Shown: in pieces, positions 43,524-53,971 of the stretch
Position numbering within the stretch: the first letter of the stretch is position 1
Layout: each line of letters opens with the position of its first letter
Assembly (NCBI GenBank): GCA_003116875.1
Contig: BCKT01000017.1
Location: 353,306-417,305 of the forward strand
Source of the DNA: Takashimella koratensis
Taxonomy: Eukaryota; Basidiomycota; Tremellomycetes; Trichosporonales; Tetragoniomycetaceae
Direction of reading: 5' to 3'
Length of the DNA stretch: 64,000 nt
The notes under the pieces: model-generated
Seen by the model: only the letters and a program-made list of their open reading frames with translations
The model's database searches: none
Told to the model about the DNA's origin: nothing
Position numbers and translations under genes: made by a program

Positions 43524-44492
43524 CTACACGATTCCTGCAGCGACCATCGCCTGATGAATCTCGTCCGCGGCGCCTTTTGGAAGCGGGAGGAGAGGCTCGC
43601 GAACGGTAGCATGGGTGAGGATCCCCCTCGAGATGAGACCATGCTTGAGCGCGATGGTCCCCTCCATGTGGGACGGACGGTGGTAGACGACCTTGGTGAG
43701 AGGGAGGAGCTTGGTGTTGATTTCTCGAGCACGGACGTAGTCGTTGGCATTGCACGCTTGCAAAAGCTCGTAGAGAAGCTCGGGAGCGATGGTACCGTAT
43801 CCGACGAGAAGACCGTCGACCGAGAATGACGAGTGAAGAAGGTATTCGTCCTCGCACGTGAGAATGTACTTGCCCGGTCGCTCCTTTTTGATAACGGGGA
43901 TGTCAACATCCCAGCGAACCATGCTACGGACGCCGTTCTTGATCGCAAAGACGCCGTCCTGTGCGAGAATGTCAAGGAGGGTGGGGAGATCGTACGACGC
44001 TTTGGTGCTGGCGGGGTATTGGAAGAGGATGAGGGGGAGCTTGGACGCCGCGTAGACCTCCGAGTATCGTCGCTGCGGGGCGCCTTGTTGGTAACCAAAA
44101 CGAAGCCAGCCGTGGCTTGGGTAGAGAAGTCCGGCTTTGGCCCCAGCGTCCTTGGCCGCCTTTGCTTCCTGTGCTGCGAGAAGGCTGCCCTCGCTGGTGA
44201 TCCCAGCGATGATAGGAATCTTGTCGTCTACCGCTTTGACAAAGGCTTTGATGAGCGCAACCTTTTCGTCCGGAGTGATCGCGGTTCCTTCGCCTGCGTG
44301 GCCAAGAACGAGGAGGCCCTTGACGCCGTCGACTGATGCGAGCCACGAGCCGATTCGGCGGATTGCGTCAAAGTCGATCGCTCCGTCGGGGGTGAATGGA
44401 GTCACGGGGGCCGGGGTGACGCCGCGAAGATCGAAGCCGATTCCCTGGTGAGGGCCGGAGACGTTGCCGTTGGTGGAGTTGGTGAAGGTCAT
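43524..44492 (-). CDS. Dihydrodipicolinate-synthase-family aldolase (2-keto-3-deoxy sugar acid aldolase type)
   Basis: Class I (Schiff-base) lyase, single exon, 322 residues, the normal length for the DHDPS/N-acetylneuraminate-lyase family. Segments: RGVTPAPVTPFTPDG at the N-terminus; GLLVLGHAGEGTAITPDEK in place of the usual GTTGE; IPIIAGITSEGS; ILFQYPAS with the active-site Tyr; and VFAIKNGVRSM with the Schiff-base Lys. Fungal members of this family include the 2-keto-3-deoxy-L-galactonate aldolase of galacturonate breakdown, whose preceding step uses an L-galactonate dehydratase of the type found at 14352-15958. That pairing is inference. It is one of the few intron-free genes here, along with a TATA-like box 40 nt upstream (44532-44538). 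Confidence 0.88.
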   Translation of the reverse strand: MTFTNSTNGNVSGPHQGIGFDLRGVTPAPVTPFTPDGAIDFDAIRRIGSWLASVDGVKGLLVLGHAGEGTAITPDEKVALIKAFVKAVDDKIPIIAGITSEGSLLAAQEAKAAKDAGAKAGLLYPSHGWLRFGYQQGAPQRRYSEVYAASKLPLILFQYPASTKASYDLPTLLDILAQDGVFAIKNGVRSMVRWDVDIPVIKKERPGKYILTCEDEYLLHSSFSVDGLLVGYGTIAPELLYELLQACNANDYVRAREINTKLLPLTKVVYHRPSHMEGTIALKHGLISRGILTHATVREPLLPLPKGAADEIHQAMVAAGIV

Positions 44493-44531
44493 TGCGTTGA
44501 GGTGGAGAATCTGGGTGTCTGGGTCACCGAC

Positions 44532-44538
44532 TTTATAC
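44532..44538 (-). promoter_or_regulatory. TATA-like box of the DHDPS-family gene
   Basis: TATAAAG on the minus strand, 40 nt before the ATG at 44492. Confidence 0.5.
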
Positions 44539-44732
44539 AGCTGGCCATCTGATGCGTCGGATCTTTTGCGCCACCTCTTGGCCGGCGGATCGACACCTCC
44601 GCTGACTCGTTCCGGTCAGGGTACGCTCGGTTGTAGAGAAACCGGGTTGTTGCGTGTAGCATCTTTCGGTTACATTGCAGCAATTCCAGCTACACAGTCG
44701 AAACAATCTATTTCCGACTTTCCTTCCACACC

Positions 44733-47080
44733 ATGCTTGAAGCTGGACCCTCTCGCTCCATGAGCGACCATCGTGGAGAAAAGCGTCAACGTGAGTCTGG
44801 CGGTGGATTTGGCTGACTTCAGGGGACGACGGCAGTGATAGCCGATCAAAGCGCCGAGACACCGACGATCGCCAACGAATCGAGCACAGCTGCGATCGGT
44901 GTCGACTGCGTAAACGGCGATGTCTACGGGCACGGGACGATGTGCCGTGTCTGTCTTGTGAGGAGGCAGGAGTAGAGTGTGCGATGACTCTTCCTCGGAG
45001 GCAGAGGATCTATGCGACGGTGGATCAGCTCTCGCTGCGGTATCGAGTCCTGGACGCTTTGATCAATGGGTTGTTCCCGGATCGCGAAGTTGGGTCGTTG
45101 CAAGGGTTGATCGCGTTGGCCGAGGAGAAGGGCATTGAGATTCCTCGCACCGACGGGCGCATCCCTCCTTTGAATCCGACTTTGAACCCGACGCTCTCGC
45201 CCGAGGTCGATGAGGAACACACGGAACCGACCAGGGCGTCGCCTATTCAACCACCACGCTCCAGCTCGGTCGAGGAGGTTCCCGAAGGCTGGTTGGTGCC
45301 AGCTCCAAAGGGAGGGTTCCATTATGTTGGAACGGCGTCGTTGGTGTACTTTGCCCAGACCGCGCGGACTTTGGTAGCCAAGAGTCACCTCGCTACAACC
45401 CCGGCCTTCGACGACGCTGGGCTGCGAAGATTCCTTGGTGCGGCAGAGTTTACAACGTACAAGGCGAGCCATACGATTGAAGCCAAGATTCAGGGTCATC
45501 CTCTTACCGTCGCTGCCGAGGAGCAGCGTGATGAAGCTGCTGAGCTGCCGTGCAGTCCGGCGTCGTCAATCAAACCGCCAAGATTGTCCGATCACCTGCC
45601 AGATCGGCTCACCTGTGATCGTCTCGTCAATGCGTTCTTCACTCGAGTCCACTCCAACTTTGCCGTCTTCCACCGACCGACGTTTGTTCTGAAGTACGAG
45701 GCGACTTTTGGTCAACTGGGCGATCCGAAGCTGCTCAGCGCGGATGCCGGCTGGGTCTCGAGTCTGCAGATTGTGCTGGTGCTCGGGGCACAGGTGCTGG
45801 AAACGGAACTGGGCACGAGACTGTACACGCTGCAACAAAACATCCTATCGTACTTTTTCCGGGAATGCCTCGAGCGGATCATCCTCGCGACGTCGCTATC
45901 GTCTGTCCAAGCTCTCATGCTACTGGCGCTGTATCAGCACAACTCGGGGGAACGCAACTCGGCGTGGCTTCTTCTCGGTCACGCTGCACGAGCCGCCGTC
46001 GGCCTAGGGATGCACCGGGACGGCGAGGCGACTCGTTTCGATCCATTCGAGAGACAGACGCGGCGACTGGTATGGTGGACGCTGCACATGTTCGAGGGGT
46101 TCGTTTCGCTTGCCCTAGGTCGACCGTCGTTCACGGATAGCGTCGGGACTACAGTCTCCTTTCCCGACTCGACATTCACCGCGTCTCTTGGCCACCCGGA
46201 TGGGTTGCTAGAGCATATGGTCCGAATGAGCGATCTCTACACCAGCGTTCGGCGACTCGTTGGCACGTATTCGGTACTTTACGATCAGGCGGGAGAGATT
46301 GAGAGGGGATGTGATGCTGCCAGATCGCTTCTTGCGGAGATCGGTCTGTGGCGGTCGAACCTTCCTGTGTCTTTGGCTCTCAGTGACGAACATCGACGGC
46401 CGATTCTACTCTTACATACATGGGCCGACTATCTCGAATCCGTCGCGACGCGACCTTTCCACCTAGCCCGGGTCAACTGCGCTCTTACCAACGGGCATGT
46501 CCCGCCAGATGTTAGCTCGCTGGCCGACACCTGTGTAAGCGCGGCAGAGTCGTCTGTGAATCACCTGCTCGAGCTCGCCACCCACGGCCTTCTCGAGGGG
46601 TCCGTGTACCTCGACTTTTACACCGTCCAGCACGCCGCCATGATCATCAGTCTACATTTCCTGTCTCGACCGTCGCTGCTTACGTCGGATGTACGCTTGA
46701 AAACGTCTACCACGGAACTACTCTCACTGGCAAAGGCGTACAACCTCGCGCCGACATATCGAATCATCATGAACGTCGCCATGCAGCTGGCGTTCATCGC
46801 GGGCATCGGCCCTACCGAAAGTGTCGCCGCACCGGTTCAAGATTGTGTCTTTTCCCAACTCGATGTCCCACTTGCTCATGAAGACCAAATCATGCCTGCT
46901 TTGGAGCAACTCTTTGGGCCCATGCCTCCGTCACGCCACAACTCGGCTCCTGATGTGTTTGCGGATCTCTACAACTTTGGATTCGATACATCTGCGTCGA
47001 ATCCCTGGGATATTTTCGATGTTGGTGGGTTGACAGAGACATTTCTACAGCAAAGTGAATCTGCGGGGCAGAATTTGTAG
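44733..47080 (+). CDS. Zn2Cys6 transcription factor with fungal middle homology region
   Basis: Nuclear regulator of about 770 residues. Exon 1 is short (MLEAGPSRSMSDHRGEKRQ); after a 32-nt intron the rest is one long exon. The zinc cluster is CDRCRLRKRRC, then CLSCEEAGVEC, with basic residues between. The Fungal_trans domain is clear: RLVNAFFTRVHSNFAVFHR, SVQALMLLALYQHN, SAWLLLGHAARAAVGLGMHR and ETRRLVWWTLHMFE-like (RQTRRLVWWTLHMFEGFVS), LALGRPSFT. Either Met at 44733 or at 44760 could start; the first ATG is taken. It lies between the DHDPS aldolase and the Dal5-type carrier, with its stop 26 bp from the carrier's stop, and probably controls one of them. Confidence 0.94.
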
Positions 47081-47106
47081 CCATGTTATCTGTGCATTCA
47101 CCATAA

Positions 47107-48871
47107 CTAATAAACGTAGACAAATTCGTCGTTTTCAAAGTCCGTCATATCTTTAAGGGCTGATTGTTAGTATCGTCTTGACTCTGACTCACCATTCTGG
47201 CCGATATCCTGGCGATGCTCGTCCTCGCCGAATGCGTGGAACTGGTTGTCCATCGACGTGTCGTGGAGATACTTTGGCTTGCCTGCGGCGACTCGCTGAT
47301 TCTGTCGCTGCCTGTTGAGGAAGTAGATTACTCCGATCTGAAGAGCGATGACAACTAGGATGACAGCGGTGACAATCATGAGCGCGCGGGCACCAGGTAC
47401 ATATCGTGGGGCATCGGCAGAGTTCATAAGGAGTGGGCCTGCCGTCAGCGATTTCTTTCTGTGTCCCACCTGTGATCTGTCCGGTAGCTGTGAGGCAGTT
47501 CATGAACGAGAAGAGAACCGACTTCTTCGTCTGACCCGCTGTGTTCGCAATACACCAGGCGTAGACAATGGGGCTGGTTCCGAATACAAAGGCGAGGCAG
47601 TAGTAGCCAACGAGAGCAAGGGGCTGGTTGAGCTTGACCGAGGCATTGGCAACGTAGAGCATCACCGTCCCGGCAAAGGCGAGAACGACTTGGAATGTAA
47701 GCATCAAGCCCTTGAGTTTGAATTTGTAGGCCGAGTAGCTGGCAATTCCAATGGCGATGCCCTCAAGGACGCCGAATGGGATGTTGAGCAGTGTCGATGT
47801 CTGCGGTTAGTCCAATATTGTGAGGACCTACAAAGACGTCAAAGCCAAAGTTGTTGAGCAGGGTAGGGCCAAATGTGTTGACGATTTGGGCGCCTGTCGT
47901 TAGCGCCGACTTGTGATGACTCACCAATGTTGGGGAGGCAGATGGATGCACCAAAGAGCCAGCTCTTGGGGTCGTACAAGACCTCGGCGACCTGAGACCA
48001 CTTGAACTCGCGACTGCCTGTGCCCGTTTGGTTCGCACGGAGTCGCTCGATCGCCTGGTCCCTCTCGTAGTCGTCCTTCCAAAACTTTGCCGTCTGGACG
48101 TCCGAGTTGAGGAAGAACCAGACGATGGGTGCGGTGGCGACGGTGATGAGACCTGCAAAGAGGTAGATGATCTGCCACACTTTAAAGTGATCGTTCTTGA
48201 TGTGGCCAAAGCCGTAAGAGATGAGAGCGGCGACGATAGTGGCGAGGGCGTTGGTACCAAACCATGCAGCGACACGGAGGGGTTGTTCGTTACGGCGATA
48301 CCAGTGGGCTGTGAGGATGGCTACTGTCAGTTTGATCGGACCGCTACTTACAGAAAAGCGGGATACACGCGGCCTCGAAAATACCAAGGAGGAAGCGCGT
48401 CGCATACAACCCGCGGTAGTCTTTGACAGCACACATGCAGGTCTCAGAGACACCCCAGCAAAAGATGAGAACGGTCATGAGGTATCTCGGTGGCACACGA
48501 ACCACAATGTAGGAAGAGAACGGCTGCCACGCGAGGACAGCAATGGGCGTCATGGAACTTGCAAGAGAGTACTGCTGGCCAACAAGCTTGAGGTCGGTTG
48601 CCAGGCCAAAGGTCTTGCCGTAGCCAAAGACGGTCTGTCATTAGCTGATCAGTACGTGCCACTTGCCTTGTCAAAGATTTGCAAAAAGTACACCCAAACG
48701 AGAAGTGGCAGCACGTTGAGGTCCGTCTTGCGAAGGATACGTCGGTTCTGTCATCAGCTTGGTCACAACCCTACTTACATCCTCCTCGGTGAGCTGTATC
48801 CTCTCTAGACCCATCTCCTTGGGTCCATTCTCCTTCACTTCGTTGTGCTCTGTGATCATTTTGTCGTCCAT
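47107..48871 (-). CDS. MFS transporter, Dal5/allantoate-permease family
   Basis: Membrane carrier for an organic anion, vitamin or amide. Starts MDDKMITEHNEVKENG. RILRKTDLNVLPLLVWVYFLQIFDK is split over an intron, and the family loop TVFGYGKTFGLATDL follows in the next exon. Others: LLGIFEAACIPLF, LTAHWYRRNEQPLRVAAWF, FGHIKNDHFKVWQIIYL and IASYSAYKFKLKGLML. The C-terminus runs through NRQRQNQR and, across an intron, ends DMTDFENDEFVYVY, the typical Dal5-family tail. About eight introns. Divergent from the epimerase gene across 216 bp. Confidence 0.9.
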
Positions 48872-49087
48872 GGTGGGGAATATGGGGCCGGTGGGGAAGA
48901 GTGGAGCACCAACGCATCCCGCTTTTGTGTGGATTGTTGCGAAGTGACGGAGAGATGCAGCCGCCGTGGAGACATGCCGGGTATTTACCGGCGGTCCCAG
49001 GAATCGGACTCAAGAGGCGGAAGCACAAGAGCCGCCAGTCACATGACGTATTTATTCGGAAGTTTGAGCTTTGGTCGTTTCAACATC

Positions 49088-50011
49088 ATGCACGTCCTCG
49101 TTACCGGAGCCGCTGGCTTGATTGGGTCGCACTGTGTTAGAGCTCTGCTCGACGCTGGGCACAACGTTACTGGGACCGACCTCGCACCGTTGCCTTCGTC
49201 GTTTGGTGGCGCGCTTTCAGATGGCACGCTGCGCGAGTTCACCGCCGACCTGACGTCGATCAAGGCGGTCGACGAGCTCTTCACCGCTTCATTCGACGCC
49301 GTCGTGCACGTAGGAGGCGTACGGAGCCCGGTCGATTTGGACCCACGCGTCGTGCACAACGTCAACGTCACCTCGACTTACAATGTACTGCATACTGCCG
49401 CGGCGCATGGCGTCAAGCGGATATCTCAGGCCAGCTCGTGCAATGCGCTGGGACTGAGTTGGACGAGGGCGGAGAATTGGCACCTGGACTATGTTCCCGT
49501 GGACGAGAAGCACTCACAGCGTCCGGTGAGTATTTGACCGGTCATGGCTGATATTTAGGAAGACCCATACAGCCTGTCCAAGCAGTGAGCGCCGTTATGA
49601 CAAAGCTTACTCAGAATAATCGAGGCCCAGGCCGAGTCGATCTGCCGATTCTACCCAGAAACTCGTATTGCCTCTATCCGGATGCACTTTACGCGACAGT
49701 CGATCACCGAGACGACATCAGCGGTCAAGCACACTGGGCTCTGGTCGTGGTCGTCCGTCGACGCGGTGGTTCGTGCGATGCTGTTGGCGCTGACGTCCGA
49801 AGGGTGGTCAGGAGCAGAGGCGTTTCACATCGCAGACGACGAGATATTCTATCCATCTACAGAGGAGAGTAGCCTGCAGCTCTTGGAGAAGCACTGGCCG
49901 GGGAGAGTGGCGGTGGTCAACAATGATTGGTGGGTAGGGAGGCCCAGGCGGTCATTCTTTGATACTAGTAAAGCTCAGACGATGCTGGGGTGGTCGCCTC
50001 TGGATCGTTGA
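49088..50011 (+). CDS. NAD-dependent epimerase/dehydratase (extended SDR)
   Basis: Sugar-modifying or sugar-acid-oxidising SDR. N-terminus MHVLVTGAAGLIGSHCVRAL with the GxxGxxG motif, then TGTDLAPLP (Asp at the end of beta2 implies NAD rather than NADP) and FDAVVHVGGVRSP. The catalytic Ser is in SQASSCNALG and Tyr-x3-Lys in EDPYSLSKQ, split off by introns on both sides. The later part IASIRMHFTRQ and GLWSWSSVDAVVRAML are typical. Three exons or so, about 285 residues. Uronate dehydrogenases and UDP-sugar epimerases both fit; the neighbourhood favours a free sugar or uronate. The in-frame Met upstream (near 49043) is less likely. Confidence 0.83.
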
Positions 50012-50096
50012 CCACGATGATACGGCTTGGCCTTGAGACAAGCCGAGCATGCGGGGTCCTAGCGTCAAGACTCGACCATTTTCATACACAGTGACT

Positions 50097-50847
50097 CTAG
50101 GTATAAATGGGATCAAACTTCTTGTAAACACCGTCCACAAACGTCTGCATCCAGGGGCCCTGGGTACCATGAGCGAGCTCCCAGTAAAGAGAGGCATGCG
50201 CGTCTCCGTCAATGCGGTACTTGGGCGACCCGTCGGCCTTTCGTTCGTCGGCGTAGTAGAACCTTGAGTGAGTTTTAGTAATTCTTCGACCCACTTGTAT
50301 CCACTATCCCTGTACGCATCCGACGCCGCCCAGATCATGTGAGCAGCACCCGACTTGCCAATACCTGCCGACATGAATTTCGGGAGGACGGCCAAGTTCA
50401 AGACATTGCCAGTGTAGATGAAAGCTCGTGCGGCAGACGGAGGAAGACTGGCAAATCCTTGTACTGCTTGCTGAGCCGCAACGAAAGCACTATGAATGTT
50501 GATGTTTGCGTCTTGACTGAAATCGGCTAGCGAGATGGCAAAGGGATCGTCGGCAGGTGTGAAATGGACAGCACTTGCTGATGGTTAGCTAGATATAGGG
50601 ATGACCTACCATTGTACACAACGACGCTGGGAGTTCCAAATGTCGTCTTGACCTTGTCGAAGACCTTGACAATGTTCGCGGGGTCGCTAAAGTCGCTCGG
50701 AATGTGCAGCTGTTGCTCGGTACTGTCCGTGGATTTGATAGATCGTGCTGCCAAGGCCACCTTGTAGCCCTGAGAAGCAAACTTGCGCGCGACAGACTGG
50801 CCAATGTTCGAACCGGCACCGAGAATGAGGACGACGGGACTGGTCAT
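50097..50847 (-). CDS. Classical SDR with atypical active site
   Basis: Short-chain dehydrogenase-like protein of about 225 residues in three exons. The dinucleotide site is VVLILGAGSNIGQSVARKFA, then KVALAARS. FGTPSVVVYN replaces the common NNAG. Where the catalytic Tyr-x3-Lys should be, the sequence reads SAGIGKSGAAHMI: the Lys is present but the Tyr position is Ala. Several fungal SDR-like proteins have this form and their activity is unknown. The C-terminal exon has SPKYRIDGDAHASLYWEL and ends KKFDPIYT. Convergent with the epimerase, 85 bp apart. Confidence 0.8.
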
Positions 50848-50936
50848 TGTAAGCTGTAAGTTGTCTGGTGAAATGGAGAGCTGGTCAATGGCGACTTTAA
50901 GTATTGCACGCTCGTAGACACGATTGATCAGCCCGC

Positions 50937-51277
50937 CGGGTCAGATAGCACCTGGCGGACTGGTGTCAAGAAACTCAAACGGTTGGTCACTGTTGATCTT
51001 GGAAAGGAGAGTGGAGGTGAGCCTTGAAACGAAGATAGCTGACTTAGTCAGCCCGATGGCCGACAGCTGGATCCAATGGAACGTCTATGGCGGAATTCTT
51101 GGTAAGCATATTGTTGATCTCGCGGATAATTGCCCGGAAGCCATATACCTTTAGCATTACGTAAATTGGGGCAACGCGTAATCGGTTTGAGCCAGAGGCG
51201 TCCAGACTTTGTACGGCAAGCTCTCCGATGGGTACATCAAAACCTCGAAACAACTCCACCCAGCTCGACGGGATCAT
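50937..51277 (-). pseudogene. Relic of a PLP-dependent (group II) decarboxylase, C-terminal part only
   Basis: A minus-strand frame contains SLDASGSNRLRVAPIYVML and KVYGFRAIIREINNML. These resemble the region just after the PLP lysine in group II decarboxylases, where Ser/Asn-Arg-Arg-Phe-Arg-Ala-x-Pro-x-Tyr is followed by an alanine-rich helix. Further on, LTSTLLSKINSDQPFEFLD resembles a later strand-helix segment but lies in another frame after a stop. The N-terminal two thirds, with the PLP lysine, are absent. It is therefore a decayed fragment; the family call is from a short match. Confidence 0.45.
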
Positions 51278-51329
51278 CTTGATACGCTGGTAGACACTAG
51301 CACTGCCCTCACGACGGCCTATGCGGAGA

Positions 51330-52026
51330 AGATGGACGAGGTGGGGTCGGGATTGGTATTGAGGGTGCGTTGGATCGGCTCCAGGGGATCACGAGGTAAT
51401 CACGGGCGAGCTCGACCAGGAGCGTAGAGAGCACGTCCCTCACCCCACTCTTGTCGATGACGACGAGACGCTTCGGAGCTTCCACGTAGAATCTGAGCGC
51501 GATCAGCTCCAGGGGGATCTCCTCTCTACCACCCGTGAGCTCGACCAAGAACGCCGTGATCACGCTGCCACCGATTCCGCGCTCATCACCGCAGAGCTCA
51601 ACCTCGCTGACGCCGACGACGCGATCCTTCAAGAGATCCATCAACGCCATGCAGTCGAGGACGCACACGTCCATCTTCAAGGTGTTCACGCGGCGACGTT
51701 GTTCGAGCTCGATGGGGTCGAGGATGCCGCCTTCTTGAACGAGATCGAGACGGCGGATCTTGCTGATGAGAACGACGCTGGGAGGTATCGGGTGGAATTG
51801 CTCGAGGCGACAGTCGAGTACATGCAACTCAAGTTCAAGACGCTGTTACGGGAGCATCGTGAGTCTCGGTTTGAACTAGCTGACCCCAGGCCGCCTACGC
51901 ATCGCTCTCGACGACAGCGTCCAGGACCCTGCCAACCACCTCTCATCGGGCGCGACGCGGCACAGGAGCAAGCCGCCATTTTCTGCAACCGCAGCAGTCG
52001 TGTACTCGGTGACACAACTTCATTAA
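51330..52026 (+). CDS. Hypothetical Asp/Glu-rich, coiled-coil-like protein (5' end uncertain)
   Basis: Unrecognised. From about 51371 an open frame encodes a charged, helical sequence with a repeated element: TGELDQERREH and TRELDQERRDH about 40 residues apart, then VEDAHVHLQGVHAATLFELD and GRYRVELLEATVEYMQLKF. A well-formed 31-nt intron (51859-51889 or so) joins KTLLREH to RRLRIALDDSVQDP. The stop is TAA at 52024-52026. No convincing start exon could be fixed; ATG at 51330 is only the nearest, and no clean splice links it. It may be the truncated remains of a longer coiled-coil gene. Confidence 0.4.
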
Positions 52027-52038
52027 CACAAAATCGCC

Positions 52039-52970
52039 ATGGTCAACGACAAGAGCACAATCCTCCGCGAGACCGTCAAGGCGCTGGAAATTGGTCAAGG
52101 CGAGCTGGCAAGGCGTTTGGACCAGTCGCAGCGATCCCTCAGCGAGGCCCAAACCATTCGTGTATCGGCTCATCCCGCCAACATCGCCCTCCGCGTTCTC
52201 AACGGTCAACTCTGCTCGGACGCGATTGCCAAGTCGCAGACTGAGACCGATGCGAGGAACGAGGTTGCTGGGCGTCGCCCCAATCGGTTGCACGAGGTGG
52301 AGCGGACAACGAGATCCGACACAGGGTGTAGTCCGACGAATCGCGTGCGACTCGTGTTTTCGCAATAAAGTAGGTTCAATGTCGACTTGGCTGACAATAG
52401 TCTCGATGTACCAAATTGCAGGGCGAGGATCCCTGCCGCGAGTGTCGCATCACCAAGACCAAGTGCCAGGTGACTTCCAAGCCGGATATCTTCGGCTTTG
52501 AGGAGGAGGCCGACTACGACGTCGACCCGGAACCAAACCCCGAGCGCGGGAGACGGTTTGAGACGACGTGGGCCCCGTGGGATACACTTGAGGTGAAAGT
52601 GAGTGATTGGTCTTTCATTGCTGACCGCAGCGGCTCGTTTTGGCGCAGGGATGCTCAGTCCCCTATCGAGTCGATGCACTACCATCGACTTATCGAGACG
52701 TCCAACGCCATGACCGACGCGGTAATGGCCGAGGTCGACAAGCACGAGCTCGCACTCGTCGATGGCGACTGGCCCTCGACTCGACCCAAAGCTCAGCCGA
52801 CCACTGAGAGCGCTCGAGTTGCACCCGAGGAGCTTCGCCAAAACTATGAAAACTCCCACCTCGCCCCCGACTTTCCCCCCTTTCGACTTGAGAGCCCGCC
52901 GACGTACAACCATGACGAGCTCGTTGTCACGGACACCGGCCTACGCGGCCGTAAACTACCACTACGGTAG
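52039..52970 (+). CDS. Small Zn2Cys6 DNA-binding protein with disturbed N-terminus
   Basis: A complete zinc cluster is assembled across a typical 31-nt intron: RRIACDSCFRNK joined to SRCTKLQGEDPC and CRECRITKTKC, giving C-x2-C-x6-C-x8-C-x2-C-x6-C. A Pro/Asp-rich region and a helical segment (MHYHRLIETSNAMTDAVMA; APEELRQNYENSHLAP) follow. No fungal-TF middle region is present. The first ATG (52039, MVNDKSTILRETVKALEIG) is in a different frame from the cluster and no typical intron reconciles them. Either the true start is a later Met (52252) or there is a frameshift. The second intron may be 54 nt from a GTGGGA donor, which keeps the frame. Confidence 0.55.
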
Positions 52971-53039
52971 ACGCCACCCAAGAACTGAGACCTACCACAT
53001 TCGGCGAGGGATATGGGTATCCGTAGTCAAACCGTAACA

Positions 53040-53047
53040 TATATATA
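53040..53047 (+). promoter_or_regulatory. TATA box before the 53081 gene
   Basis: TATATATA lies 41 nt before the ATG at 53081. It supports a separate transcription unit starting here rather than a continuation of the zinc-cluster gene. Confidence 0.5.
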
Positions 53048-53080
53048 CGGCCCAGTAGTAGACTCGATATCCCTTGTCGA

Positions 53081-53971
53081 ATGTTATATTCTGTATACGA
53101 CAATACTTTCATCGTAACTACTTCTACGGTCTACCAAAGGGACCCACCAGCGATACCCACCATCACACTCGTCGACCTCGCGGTCAACTCGGCCAAGATC
53201 GTCATGACCCTGTGCCAGAGGCAAGAGGTCATCGCCACCGCGCAAGTCCTCTGCCAGTTTGTCCAGATCCACAACTCTCTCAAGGACGAATCGACCTACT
53301 CGTGCCGGCTGATGGGCACTCTCATCTCCATCGGCATATCCTCAGTCTCCCGGGCGAAACAATACGACAACTACATCCCCCTTCTCGAACAATCCTTCCG
53401 CCTCATCCTCCTCATCCTCGCCGCGAGCCTCCACACCGACGAGCCCCAACACTGCTACCTCGTCATCCAATCGATCCTCTACTCGACGCTTCTGTCCGTC
53501 ATCTACGCCCCGCCGTCTCTCATGAATCTCGTAGTTTGTCGAGATATCGAGTGGATCTCGTCCGCCGCGTACATGTGCTCCTTGATCTCGTATCACCGAC
53601 CCGAATTCAACGGCGAATACACCTGGGCGAAACGACGATTCCAAGAAGTGATCCTATTCTGGCAGGGCTCTTCCTGCATCAGTTGCGACCAACCCCTCCT
53701 CGACGTTTACAACGATCAGGACGGCGACGACGAGGTCGACCGCAACAAGATCGGTAGCGTCTTTGCCATCGCTCGTCGAGGGTTCAAAGTCGTGCATGAC
53801 TTGTTGGCCGCAATGAGCGGGTTTGCAGCCGAGGCGGTGACCAGGTTCATGCCTTGCCCCGTCGTCCTCATGCGGCTCAAACCCGAGGACCAAGTGGTGT
53901 GCGGTTGGGTCGGGATTGGCGCCGAGGCGCATGCAGAGTGCAAGGGGGATGTTGCCAAGCCAGTGGTCTAG
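53081..53971 (+). CDS. Hypothetical protein, helical, unrecognised
   Basis: Single-exon frame of 296 residues with normal codon bias for the window. The N-terminal 15 residues are ordinary; then come amphipathic helices (SAKIVMTLCQRQEVIATAQ, LCQFVQIHNSLKDE, QSFRLILLILAASLHTDE) and Cys pairs (SCISCDQPLLDVY). No membrane segment stands out clearly and no known catalytic motif was seen. Its place just after a zinc-cluster protein could mean that it is the C-terminal half of one regulator, but the TATA box at 53040-53047 argues for an independent gene. No function assigned. Confidence 0.55.
   Translation: MLYSVYDNTFIVTTSTVYQRDPPAIPTITLVDLAVNSAKIVMTLCQRQEVIATAQVLCQFVQIHNSLKDESTYSCRLMGTLISIGISSVSRAKQYDNYIPLLEQSFRLILLILAASLHTDEPQHCYLVIQSILYSTLLSVIYAPPSLMNLVVCRDIEWISSAAYMCSLISYHRPEFNGEYTWAKRRFQEVILFWQGSSCISCDQPLLDVYNDQDGDDEVDRNKIGSVFAIARRGFKVVHDLLAAMSGFAAEAVTRFMPCPVVLMRLKPEDQVVCGWVGIGAEAHAECKGDVAKPVV

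Noticed and set aside
51309..51827. Minus-strand frame of 172 codons
   Set aside because: The plus-strand frame has a repeated charged motif and a typical intron at its 3' end; the minus frame has neither.
52206..52913. Minus-strand frame of 235 codons
   Set aside because: The plus strand carries a complete zinc cluster split by a typical intron, so the minus frame is a shadow.
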